Positions 1-5,788 of a DNA stretch of 9,512 bases are shown here, one piece after another. The notes under the pieces were generated by a model. That model was given only the letters and a program-made list of their open reading frames with translations, was not told the origin of the DNA and ran no database searches. A program made the position numbers and the translations under genes. Origin of the DNA: DASXTS01 sp036505275 (GTDB taxonomy: Bacteria > Actinomycetota > Actinomycetes > Mycobacteriales > Pseudonocardiaceae); assembly GCA_036505275.1 (NCBI GenBank), contig DASXTS010000396.1, positions 1 through 9,512 of the forward strand, read 5' to 3'. Positions within the stretch are counted from its first letter, which is position 1. Each line of letters starts with the position of its first letter.

Positions 1-318
1 GCGCACCATGAGCGTGGTCAGCAGCACGGCGTCCGCGCTGACCGGGCCGGTGGGGAATGCGGCGGCGCGCGGCACCGCGTTCGGCGGGGAGTACAGCGCG
101 TACCCGGCCGGCACGCCGTCCGCATAGACGATCTTCCCGCAAGAGCCCCACTCCAGCAGCACGCTGGAGACCCAGGCCTCCTTCTCCAGATCGGTCTGCC
201 CGAACTCCTCGGCCTGCTCCTTCAGGTGCGGCGCGAGCTCCCAGAACACGCAGTGCCGGCACTTCTTGGGTAGATCGCCGAGATTGTCCAGGGTGACGCC
301 AGACACACGACGTGACAC
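1..318 (-). CDS. GNAT-type N-acetyltransferase, N-terminal part (runs off window)
   Basis: The first 106 codons of a minus-strand gene; the rest lies left of base 1. The start chosen is GTG at 318-316, because GGAGG at 327-323 sits 4 nt upstream. A second GTG in frame at 306 is too far from any ribosome binding site. The protein opens with a short segment carrying C20-x-x-C23 in CRHCVFWEL. A helical region follows, then LEWGSCGKIVY (C60) and a strand ending PVSADAVLLTTLMV, which resembles the acetyl-CoA-binding core of GNAT enzymes just before the part that is cut off. From memory, similar proteins near actinobacterial parAB loci are annotated as GNAT acetyltransferases; the substrate is unknown. 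The gene is divergent from the aminotransferase gene across about 210 bp. Family assignment is inferred from general resemblance; the catalytic half is not visible. Confidence 0.7.
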   Translation of the reverse strand, partial: MSRRVSGVTLDNLGDLPKKCRHCVFWELAPHLKEQAEEFGQTDLEKEAWVSSVLLEWGSCGKIVYADGVPAGYALYSPPNAVPRAAAFPTGPVSADAVLLTTLMVR

Positions 319-528
319 CACACCTCCAGCTGCGCCTGGCTCTAGGACCGCGGTCGAATACCGGTCGTGTCCCGCCGTCAAGGATAGGCGCTACCGGTCT
401 CGCCCGGAAGGCGTAAGGGCGACCCGCCAGGCCGGCATATGGGGCAAAGGAGTGTTGCCTTCGTGACTACGAGTAGTGAGCGGTGCGCTTACACTCGGAC
501 GACGGCAAACCGGAGCGACGGAGCTGCG
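319..528. promoter_or_regulatory. Divergent promoter region between acetyltransferase and aminotransferase genes
   Basis: This non-coding stretch must drive both flanking genes. On the plus strand, TACACT at 490-495 fits an actinobacterial -10 box (TANNNT) and would give a leader of about 27 nt before the aminotransferase ATG, but no good -35 box is seen. On the minus strand, TATCCT (complement of 381-386) is a -10 candidate, and TTGACG (complement of 376-381) is a -35-like hexamer without a well-spaced partner. TACCGGTC occurs twice in direct orientation, at 359-366 and 392-399, 33 bp apart. All promoter calls here are weak pattern matches. Confidence 0.35.
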
Positions 529-1854
529 ATGACGAAACCGGAGCGCGAGACCGCGGTCGTTGGCCGGGGCGGGCGAAGCCTGGACCCGCATCTGTCCCGT
601 TACGCCCAGCGCACCGCCGGCATGACGGCGTCGGAGATCCGCGCGCTGTTCGCGGTCGCCAGCCGGCCGGAGGTGGTCTCACTGGCTGGTGGCATGCCGC
701 ACCTCGCCGCGTTGCCACTGGACACACTGGCCTCCGAACTGCGCGATCTGGTCGTCAGCGACGGGCTGACCGCGCTGCAGTACGGCTCCGCACAAGGGCT
801 GCAGACGCTGCGGGAGCAGATCTGCGACGTGATGGCGATCGAGGGCATCCGGGCGCATGCCGACGACGTCGTGGTCACCGTCGGCTCGCAGATGGCGCTG
901 GACCTGGTCACCCGGATCTTCTGCGACCCGGGCGATGTGGTGGTCGCCGAGGCACCGTCCTATGTCGGCGCGCTGGGCACGTTCGTGGCGTACCAGACCA
1001 ATGTCGTGCACGTGGAAATGGACGACGAGGGGCTGGTGCCGTCGGCGCTGCGGGATGCGCTGGCCGCGCTGGCGTCGCAGGGCCGGCGGCCGAAGTTCCT
1101 GTACACCATCCCGAACTTCCACAATCCGGCCGGGGTGACCCTGGCGGTACGGCGGCGGGCGGAGATCCTGCAGATCTGCGCCACGCACGGGCTGCTCGTC
1201 GTCGAGGACAACCCGTACGGGCTGCTCGGCTTCGATGCACAGATCTACCCGGCGCTGCGCTCGATGGACACGGACAACGTCGTCTACCTCGGCTCGTTCT
1301 CCAAGACCTTCGCGCCGGGGCTGCGGGTCGGCTGGGCGCTGGCGCCGCACGCGGTGCGGGAGAAACTGGTGCTGGCCGCCGAGTCGGCCACGCTGTGCCC
1401 ACCGGCGTTCACTCAGGCCGTGGTGTCCCGGTACCTGGCGGCGCACGACTGGAAGGGCCAGATCAAGCTGTACCGGGAGGCCTACCGGGAGCGCCGGGAC
1501 GCCACCCTGGCCGCCCTGGAGCATCACCTGCCCGACGGCTGCCACTGGACCCACCCGGACGGCGGCTTCTATGTCTGGCTGACCGTACCCGAGGGCCTGG
1601 ACACCAAGGCGATGCTGCCGCGGGCGGTCACCGAACGGGTGGCGTACGTGCCGGGTACGGCGTTCTACGCGGACTCGTTCGGCAGCCGGCAGCTGCGGCT
1701 GTCCTTCTGCTACCCGACCCCCGAGCGGATCAAGGAGGGGGTCCGGCGGCTGGCCTCGGTGCTGGCCGGCGAGCTGGAACTGCTGCGCACCTTCGGGTCG
1801 GTGCACGAGCGTAGGCTGCCCGGACCGCAGTCACCGGCACCCGACACCGCGTGA
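529..1854 (+). CDS. PLP-dependent aminotransferase, fold type I (2-aminoadipate/MocR-domain type)
   Basis: A 441-residue enzyme expected to transfer amino groups between amino acids and 2-oxo acids in the cytoplasm. ATG at 529 is chosen because GGAG (520-523) lies 5 nt upstream; the reading frame is open further upstream to 439 without a better site. The class I/II aminotransferase core is complete: N199 in NFHNPAGVT, D227 and Y230 in VVEDNPYGLLGF, the PLP-binding lysine K259 in GSFSKTFAPGLRVGW, and the carboxylate-binding R390 in LRLSFCY. Overall character matches the aminotransferase domain of MocR-like and 2-aminoadipate/LysN-type proteins, but there is no N-terminal winged-helix domain, so it is an enzyme and not a MocR regulator. 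Its C-terminal tail is short and proline-rich. It is followed 63 bp later by a ligase gene in the same direction. The substrate cannot be told from sequence. Confidence 0.9.
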   Translation: MTKPERETAVVGRGGRSLDPHLSRYAQRTAGMTASEIRALFAVASRPEVVSLAGGMPHLAALPLDTLASELRDLVVSDGLTALQYGSAQGLQTLREQICDVMAIEGIRAHADDVVVTVGSQMALDLVTRIFCDPGDVVVAEAPSYVGALGTFVAYQTNVVHVEMDDEGLVPSALRDALAALASQGRRPKFLYTIPNFHNPAGVTLAVRRRAEILQICATHGLLVVEDNPYGLLGFDAQIYPALRSMDTDNVVYLGSFSKTFAPGLRVGWALAPHAVREKLVLAAESATLCPPAFTQAVVSRYLAAHDWKGQIKLYREAYRERRDATLAALEHHLPDGCHWTHPDGGFYVWLTVPEGLDTKAMLPRAVTERVAYVPGTAFYADSFGSRQLRLSFCYPTPERIKEGVRRLASVLAGELELLRTFGSVHERRLPGPQSPAPDTA

Positions 1855-1868
1855 CATCCATGGGCCCG

Positions 1869-1890
1869 GTGGTGACACCGTGGTGACACC
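1869..1890. repeat. 11-bp perfect tandem repeat in the aminotransferase-ligase gap
   Basis: GTGGTGACACC occurs twice back to back (1869-1879 and 1880-1890). It lies 14 bp after the aminotransferase stop and 16 bp before the GGAGG of the next gene. One-turn spacing in a short intergenic gap could mark a protein-binding site or a transcript element, or be chance duplication. There is no direct evidence of function. Confidence 0.6.
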
Positions 1891-1917
1891 GAGCCGTTCT
1901 TGGTCTGGAGGAAACTG

Positions 1918-2868
1918 GTGAGCGAGCGGACCGTCGCCGTGCTGGCTGGGGGGCTCTCGCACGAGCGGGACGTGTCGATCCGATCGGGACGGCGGCTGGC
2001 CGCCGCGCTGCGGGACACCGGGCTGATCGTGGAGGAATGGGATGCAGACGGCTCGTTGGTCGGGCGGTTGATCACCCGGCGGCCGGATGCTGTGGTGGTC
2101 GCCCTGCACGGCGGGGCCGGGGAGAACGGCGCCGTGCAGTCGGTGCTCGAGATGCTGGGCGTGCCGTTCGTCGGCACCGACGCCGCGGCGTGCCGGCGGG
2201 CCTGGGACAAGCCGATCGCCAAGGCGCGGCTCGTCGAGGAGGGCCTGACCACGCCGGACTGGGTCGCCCTGCCGCAGTCGACGTTCCGCGATCTCGGCGC
2301 GCAGGTCATGCTGGACGCGCTGGTGGATCGACTGGGCCTGCCGCTCATGCTCAAGCCGGACCAGGGCGGGTCGGCGCTCGGCGCTCTGGTGGTGCGGGCG
2401 GAGGCCGAGCTGCCAACCGCCATGGTGGGCTGCCTGGCCTACTCGGACACGGTGCTGGCCGAGCGGTTCGTCGACGGCGTCGAGGTGGCCGTCACCGTGA
2501 TCGACACCGCCGAGGGGCCGCAGGCGCTGCCCGCAGTCGAGATCGAGCCGGAGAGCGGCGTGTACGACTACGCCGCCCGCTACACCGCCGGCTTCACCAC
2601 CTTCCACTGCCCGGCGCGGCTCGAGCCGGCGGTGGCCAAGTCGGTGGCCGACCTCGCGGTTCGGGCGCACACCGTGCTCGGCCTGCGGGACGTCTCGCGC
2701 ACCGACGCCATCGTGCCGCCCGACGGCGGTCCGGTGCAGTTCCTCGAGGTGAACGTGTCGCCAGGGCTCACGGAGACCTCGCTGCTGCCGATGGCCGTCG
2801 AGGAGTACGGCTCCACGATGGGCGCGGTGTTCCGGGAGCTCATCGAGCGGGCCATCGCCCGCGGCTAA
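1918..2868 (+). CDS. D-alanine-D-alanine ligase-type ATP-grasp enzyme
   Basis: A 316-residue ATP-grasp ligase, close in length to E. coli DdlB (306). The family joins two D-alanines with ATP for peptidoglycan. GTG at 1918 is chosen because GGAGG (1907-1911) lies 6 nt upstream. Visible motifs: LAGGLSHERDVS with E16; LHGGAGENG (63-71); K146 in LMLKPDQGGSALG; Y222; and the metal and substrate site R261, D263, E277 and N279 in LEVNVSPGLTETSLL with S288-L289. By eye alignment with E. coli DdlB, E15, S150, Y216, R255, D257, E270, N272, S281 and L282 are kept. Two places differ: the loop EGSSVG reads GGSALG, and the Lys before Tyr216 is Arg (R221). It may therefore be a divergent paralogue and not the housekeeping enzyme. 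It probably shares a transcript with the aminotransferase and converges with the DedA gene 27 bp downstream. Confidence 0.85.
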   Translation: MSERTVAVLAGGLSHERDVSIRSGRRLAAALRDTGLIVEEWDADGSLVGRLITRRPDAVVVALHGGAGENGAVQSVLEMLGVPFVGTDAAACRRAWDKPIAKARLVEEGLTTPDWVALPQSTFRDLGAQVMLDALVDRLGLPLMLKPDQGGSALGALVVRAEAELPTAMVGCLAYSDTVLAERFVDGVEVAVTVIDTAEGPQALPAVEIEPESGVYDYAARYTAGFTTFHCPARLEPAVAKSVADLAVRAHTVLGLRDVSRTDAIVPPDGGPVQFLEVNVSPGLTETSLLPMAVEEYGSTMGAVFRELIERAIARG

Positions 2869-2877
2869 AGGCTAAAA

Positions 2878-2951
2878 GATCTCGCAGGACAGGCCTCAAG
2901 CCTCGGCCGGATCTCGCAGGACGTCGGCCGGGTTTCGCAGGGCCTCGGCCG
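2878..2951. repeat. Direct repeats at the convergent ligase/DedA gene ends
   Basis: GATCTCGCAGGAC is present at 2878-2890 (outside any gene) and again at 2910-2922 (inside the DedA gene). An imperfect 21-bp unit beginning TCGGCCGG and carrying TCGCAGG occurs at 2903-2923 and 2924-2944. The start of a third unit (TCGGCCG, 2945-2951) runs straight into a parS site. In the DedA protein this yields the repeated seven-residue pattern A-(E/D)-(A/V)-L-R-(N/D)-P at the C-terminus. The repeats look like local duplication next to parS. Confidence 0.6.
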
Positions 2952-3561
2952 TTTCACGTGAAACGTCGTCGCGGGTGACGCGGGGCGCCATGGTGGCCAG
3001 TGCAGCGCCGGCCACGACGACGCCGACGGTGGTGAGCACCATGGCGAGCAGCGGGCTGTTCACGGCCCTGCCGGTGGCATCGGCCACCACGCCGACCGCG
3101 GCCCACACCGCCGCCCAGACCACCGACGCCACCGCGGTGAGCGCGACGAACCGCCGTGGCCGCATCCGCAGCGCGCCGGCAGCGACCGGTGCCAGCGTGT
3201 GCCCCACGGCCACGAACCGCACAGCGATCATCGCGGTGAACGAGGCGCGCCGCATCAGCAGCTCGCCGAGGCGCCATCGGTGCGCGCCGAGCCGGCGGCC
3301 CAGCCGGCTGCACCTGATCCGATCGCCGGTGCGCAGTCCGAGCCAGTAACCGCCAGCCTGCCCGAGAAAAGACCCCGCTGACGCGGCCAGCACCACCAGC
3401 GGCAGGTGCTGCCAAGCCGCCGCACCGGCGGCCAGCACCAGCACGACCTCGCCGGGCAGCAGGGTGCCGAGCAGTAGCGTGGCCTCGAGGGCACAGACCA
3501 CCACGAGCAGCACGGCCAGCCAACCGACCGGCATGCCGAGGTACGGCCGCACATCCGGCAC
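2896..3561 (-). CDS. DedA-family integral membrane protein
   Basis: A 221-residue membrane protein of the DedA/SNARE-associated (VTT) family, whose members flip or transport lipid carriers in the cytoplasmic membrane. GTG at 3561 is chosen because GGGAG (complement of 3569-3573) lies 7 nt upstream; GTG at 3567 is only 1 nt from it and less likely. Family features: a first membrane segment, then E26 before LLPGE (E38) and VLVLAAG; a glycine-rich GQAGGYWLGLRTGDRI; and the core RFVAVGHTLAPVAAG (R115), followed by a long hydrophobic stretch. The usual family motif is roughly R-F-x-P-x-x-R; here the proline is alanine (A118) and the second arginine is histidine (H121). The polar C-terminal tail contains V-S-R-E-T from an embedded parS site and a seven-residue repeat. 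The gene is co-directional with parB but separated from it by about 230 bp, so it may have its own promoter. Confidence 0.8.
   Translation of the reverse strand: MPDVRPYLGMPVGWLAVLLVVVCALEATLLLGTLLPGEVVLVLAAGAAAWQHLPLVVLAASAGSFLGQAGGYWLGLRTGDRIRCSRLGRRLGAHRWRLGELLMRRASFTAMIAVRFVAVGHTLAPVAAGALRMRPRRFVALTAVASVVWAAVWAAVGVVADATGRAVNSPLLAMVLTTVGVVVAGAALATMAPRVTRDDVSRETAEALRNPADVLRDPAEA
2951..2964. promoter_or_regulatory. parS: parS centromere site (copy 1, in DedA gene)
   Basis: GTTTCACGTGAAAC, a perfect match to the 14-bp core of the bacterial parS palindrome bound by ParB. It lies near the 3' end of the DedA gene, where it is read as V-S-R-E-T. The flanking bases are C and G, so the palindrome extends to 16 bp (2950-2965). 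Confidence 0.95.
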
Positions 3562-3640
3562 GGTCACGCTCCCTGCCCGGTGATCAGTCTGGCGGGATCA
3601 GCCTGATGGCCGGCCCGGCCGGGCGCATCCGATTTCTACC

Positions 3641-3656
3641 CGATTCGGAGGAATCG
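3641..3656. terminator. Possible hairpin between parB and the DedA gene
   Basis: CGATTC (3641-3646) and GAATCG (3651-3656) form a perfect 6-bp stem with a 4-nt loop. No T-tract follows on either strand, so it is not a classical intrinsic terminator. It could contribute to ending the parB transcript. The gap also contains the palindrome GCCCGGCCGGGC at 3613-3624. Confidence 0.25.
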
Positions 3657-3690
3657 CCGGGACCGATATGCACCAGGGTGCGGTCCTGGT

Positions 3691-3786
3691 TCACCCGATG
3701 GGTTCACCTGACTGCGCGGCGCCGATGGTGGCGCCGATGGTGGCGCCGATGGCGAGGACGGCCCCGAGGATGTGGAATTTCCCCAT
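3691..3786 (-). CDS. Possible small hydrophobic peptide directly behind parB
   Basis: A 31-codon frame starting with ATG at 3786-3784, two bases after the parB stop codon, and ending in TGA. The predicted peptide starts MGKFHILGAVLAIGATIG, continues ATIGAAQ and ends in a polar SGEPIG. About 19 residues (6-24) are hydrophobic, with small-residue IGAT repeats. That is long enough for one membrane segment or an amphipathic helix. The parB stop region reads TAGGAATG, so AGGA abuts the start. There is no properly spaced ribosome binding site, so translation would need stop-start re-initiation after parB. The repeated part comes from a 12-bp tandem repeat. I recognise no homologue. It may equally be a chance frame across a repeat and hairpin region. 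Confidence 0.3.
   Translation of the reverse strand: MGKFHILGAVLAIGATIGATIGAAQSGEPIG
3718..3753. repeat. Three tandem copies of a 12-bp unit downstream of parB
   Basis: GGCGCCGATGGT is repeated three times (3718-3729, 3730-3741, 3742-3753; the last copy ends in C). Each unit carries the palindrome GGCGCC, so neighbouring units can pair as a 6-bp GC stem with a 6-nt loop. In the transcript from parB this could act as a terminator or stabilising 3' structure. In the minus-strand small ORF it encodes I-G-A-T repeats. Copy number may vary between strains. Confidence 0.75.
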
Positions 3787-3788
3787 TC

Positions 3789-4829
3789 CTACTGGGTGAA
3801 TGTCACATCGTCGCCAAATGGGCGAGCCGGCGCCACCGGCTGGTCGCGGTGCATGAGCGCCACAATGCGCTCCAGGTCGTCGACCGAGCCGAACTCCACG
3901 ACGATGCGGCCCTTGCGGCGGCCCAGCTCGACCTTGACTCGGGTGTCGAAGGTGTTCGACAGCCGCTCCGCGAGATCCTGCAACCCCGGCGCCTGCAGCG
4001 GTTTGCGCCGCGGCGGTCTCGGCCGGATCGGCGCCGCGCCGCGGGCCAGCAGCACGGCCTCCTCGGTGGCCCGCACGGACATGCCCTCGGCTACGATCCG
4101 CGCCGCCAGATCCTCCTGCGCGCCAGCGTCCTCGAGGGCGAGCAAGGCGCGGGCGTGGCCGGCCGACAGCACTCCTGCTGCCACTCGTCGCTGCACCGCG
4201 ACCGGCAGCTTGAGCAACCGGATGGTGTTGGTGATCGCCGGGCGGCTGCGGCCGAGGCGGTCGGCCAGCTCCTCGTGGGTGACCTCGAACTCGTCCAGCA
4301 GCTGCTGATAGGCGGCCGCCTCCTCCAGCGGGTTGAGCTGCACCCGGTGGATGTTCTCCAGCAAGGCGTCGCGCAGCATCGCGTTGTCCGCGGTCTGCCG
4401 CACGATCGCCGGAATGCGGTCCTGGCCGGCCTCCTGTGCCGCCCGCCACCGGCGCTCACCCATGACCAGCTCATAGGAGCCGAAGCCGGTCTCACGGACC
4501 ACGATCGGTTGCAGCAGACCGAACTCGCGGATCGAGTGCGCCAGTTCGGACATCGCCTGCTCGTCGAAGACCTGCCGCGGCTGCCTGGCGTTGGGTCGAA
4601 CGGCTTCGATCGGCACCTCGCGGTAGATCGCGCCGATGGACACGTCGATGGTTGTGGTTTCACGTGAAACCGCCAACGCCGCCGTGCTCAGATCGACCGG
4701 CGGGCCGATCGGGGCCGGCCGGCGAAGCCGGGCCACCCGTTCTGCCGCGGTGCCGGCCCCCGCCGACGGGCCGGTCGGGATGAGCGCCGCGAGGCCACGG
4801 CCCAGCCCGCCCTTGCGTGAATCGGTCAT
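3789..4829 (-). CDS. parB: Chromosome partitioning protein ParB
   Basis: A 346-residue CTP-dependent DNA clamp that loads at parS and spreads to mark the origin for segregation with ParA. ATG at 4829 has GGAGG 7 nt upstream and overlaps the parA stop by 4 nt (ATGA), so the two are translationally coupled. Domains in order: the N-terminal ParA-stimulating motif GGLGRGLAALIP (7-18); a linker of about 45 residues; the CTP-binding domain with NARQPR (80-85), GERRWRA (124-130) and ENIHR (158-162); the helix-turn-helix at about 184-208 (THEELADRLGRSRPAITN); and a C-terminal dimerisation segment ending near VALMHRD. A perfect parS site lies in the linker and encodes V54-T58. Length and all core motifs are normal for a chromosomal ParB. 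Confidence 0.97.
   Translation of the reverse strand: MTDSRKGGLGRGLAALIPTGPSAGAGTAAERVARLRRPAPIGPPVDLSTAALAVSRETTTIDVSIGAIYREVPIEAVRPNARQPRQVFDEQAMSELAHSIREFGLLQPIVVRETGFGSYELVMGERRWRAAQEAGQDRIPAIVRQTADNAMLRDALLENIHRVQLNPLEEAAAYQQLLDEFEVTHEELADRLGRSRPAITNTIRLLKLPVAVQRRVAAGVLSAGHARALLALEDAGAQEDLAARIVAEGMSVRATEEAVLLARGAAPIRPRPPRRKPLQAPGLQDLAERLSNTFDTRVKVELGRRKGRIVVEFGSVDDLERIVALMHRDQPVAPARPFGDDVTFTQ
4657..4670. promoter_or_regulatory. parS: parS centromere site (copy 2, inside parB)
   Basis: A perfect GTTTCACGTGAAAC in the N-terminal linker region of parB, read as V-S-R-E-T (residues 54-58). Flanking bases are G and C, so the palindrome does not extend far: GG on the left pairs with CC on the right, then symmetry breaks. 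ParB spreading from here would cover its own gene. Confidence 0.95.
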
Positions 4830-5788
4830 GCGCTCTCCTCCCCATTGCCACGCATGGCGATCTCCCTGGCCGCGTCCAGGTAGCTCATCGCGCCGCGCGA
4901 TCCCGGATCGTAGGTCAGCACCGTCTGGCCGTACCCCGGTGCCTCGGAAACCCTGACGCTGCGCGGGATGACGGTCCGCAGCACCAGGTCGCCGAAGTGG
5001 CCGCGGACCTCGCTGGTCACCTGATCGGCGAGCTTCGTGCGGCCGTCGTACATCGTCAACAGGATGGTGGAGATGGTCAGTGACGGGTTGAGGTGCCGCT
5101 GCACCAACTCGATGTTGCTGATCAGCTGGCCGAGCCCCTCCAGCGCGTAGTACTCGCACTGGATGGGGATGAACACCTCGTTCGCGGCAACCATGGCGTT
5201 CACCGTGAGCAGGCCGAGCGACGGCGGGCAGTCGATCAGGACGTAGTCCACCTCGAGCCGATCCACCGCCTCCGGCGCCAGCGCCTCCTTCATCCTCGAC
5301 TCGCGGGCCACCATGGCCACCAGCTCGATCTCGGCGCCGGCCAGGTCGATCGTGGCCGGCACGCACAGCAGATTCTCCGAGTGCGGGCACTGCTGGACCG
5401 CATCGTGCAGCCCGATCTCGCCGAGCAGCACCTCGTAGATCGACGCCGTGCCGGAGCGGTGCTCGACGGACAGCGCCGTGCTCGCATTGCCCTGCGGGTC
5501 GAGGTCGACGACCAGCACCCGAAGTCCTTGCAGTGCGAGGCCAGCGGCCACGTTGACTGCGCTGGTGGTCTTGCCGACGCCGCCCTTCTGGTTGGCCACG
5601 GTGATCACCCGCCGGCGCGCCGGCCGCGGCAACCGATACGAGTCCGGGTGCAGCACGCGAGCGGCGCGTGCAGCCTCCTCGGCGATCGGCGTCCAGCCGT
5701 CGTGCCCGGCGGGTGCCGCCTCGCTCGGTGTCGCCGTTTCACGTGAAACGGCGACACCGGCCGCCGTCCGCTCCCGGCCCACGCTCAC
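4826..5788 (-). CDS. parA: Chromosome partitioning ATPase ParA
   Basis: A 320-residue Walker-type ATPase that binds nucleoid DNA and moves ParB-parS complexes. GTG at 5788 has AGGAGG 5 nt upstream and overlaps the rsmG stop codon by 4 nt (GTGA). Motifs: deviant Walker A KGGVGKTT (68-75) with signature lysine K68 and catalytic K73; Walker A' VVDLDPQGN (D95, D97); Walker B VLIDCPPSLG (D186); and the C-terminal SVRVSEAPGYGQTVLTY. The first 60 residues are a flexible arginine- and alanine-rich extension ahead of the ATPase core. In this extension V14-T18 is encoded by a parS site lying in a 34-bp palindrome. The core is typical of Soj/ParA proteins encoded with parB. Confidence 0.97.
   Translation of the reverse strand: MSVGRERTAAGVAVSRETATPSEAAPAGHDGWTPIAEEAARAARVLHPDSYRLPRPARRRVITVANQKGGVGKTTSAVNVAAGLALQGLRVLVVDLDPQGNASTALSVEHRSGTASIYEVLLGEIGLHDAVQQCPHSENLLCVPATIDLAGAEIELVAMVARESRMKEALAPEAVDRLEVDYVLIDCPPSLGLLTVNAMVAANEVFIPIQCEYYALEGLGQLISNIELVQRHLNPSLTISTILLTMYDGRTKLADQVTSEVRGHFGDLVLRTVIPRSVRVSEAPGYGQTVLTYDPGSRGAMSYLDAAREIAMRGNGEESA
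5726..5759. promoter_or_regulatory. parS: parS centromere site (copy 3) inside a 34-bp perfect palindrome, in parA
   Basis: The 14-bp core GTTTCACGTGAAAC is at 5736-5749. Ten more bases on each side also pair: CGGTGTCGCC on the left and GGCGACACCG on the right. The whole 34 bp is thus its own reverse complement; symmetry ends at 5725/5760. It lies about 30 bp inside parA, overlapping codons for residues 11-21. The other two sites lack such long arms. Confidence 0.95.

Noticed and set aside
439..528. Longer aminotransferase start at 439
   Set aside because: No ribosome binding site there, the extra 30 residues look non-coding, and ATG at 529 has a well-placed GGAG.
1009..1014. CACGTG with partial parS flanks inside the aminotransferase gene
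   Set aside because: Five mismatches to the 14-bp parS outside the common CACGTG core; not a ParB site by sequence.
679..1806. Minus-strand open frame of 375 codons opposite the aminotransferase
   Set aside because: Shadow of a gene with a complete catalytic motif set on the other strand.
3613..3624. Palindrome GCCCGGCCGGGC as a terminator
   Set aside because: It has no loop and no T-tract; such GC palindromes are frequent in this base composition.
3606..4667. Plus-strand open frame of 353 codons opposite parB
   Set aside because: Antisense to parB, composition driven by codon bias of the real gene, no motif.
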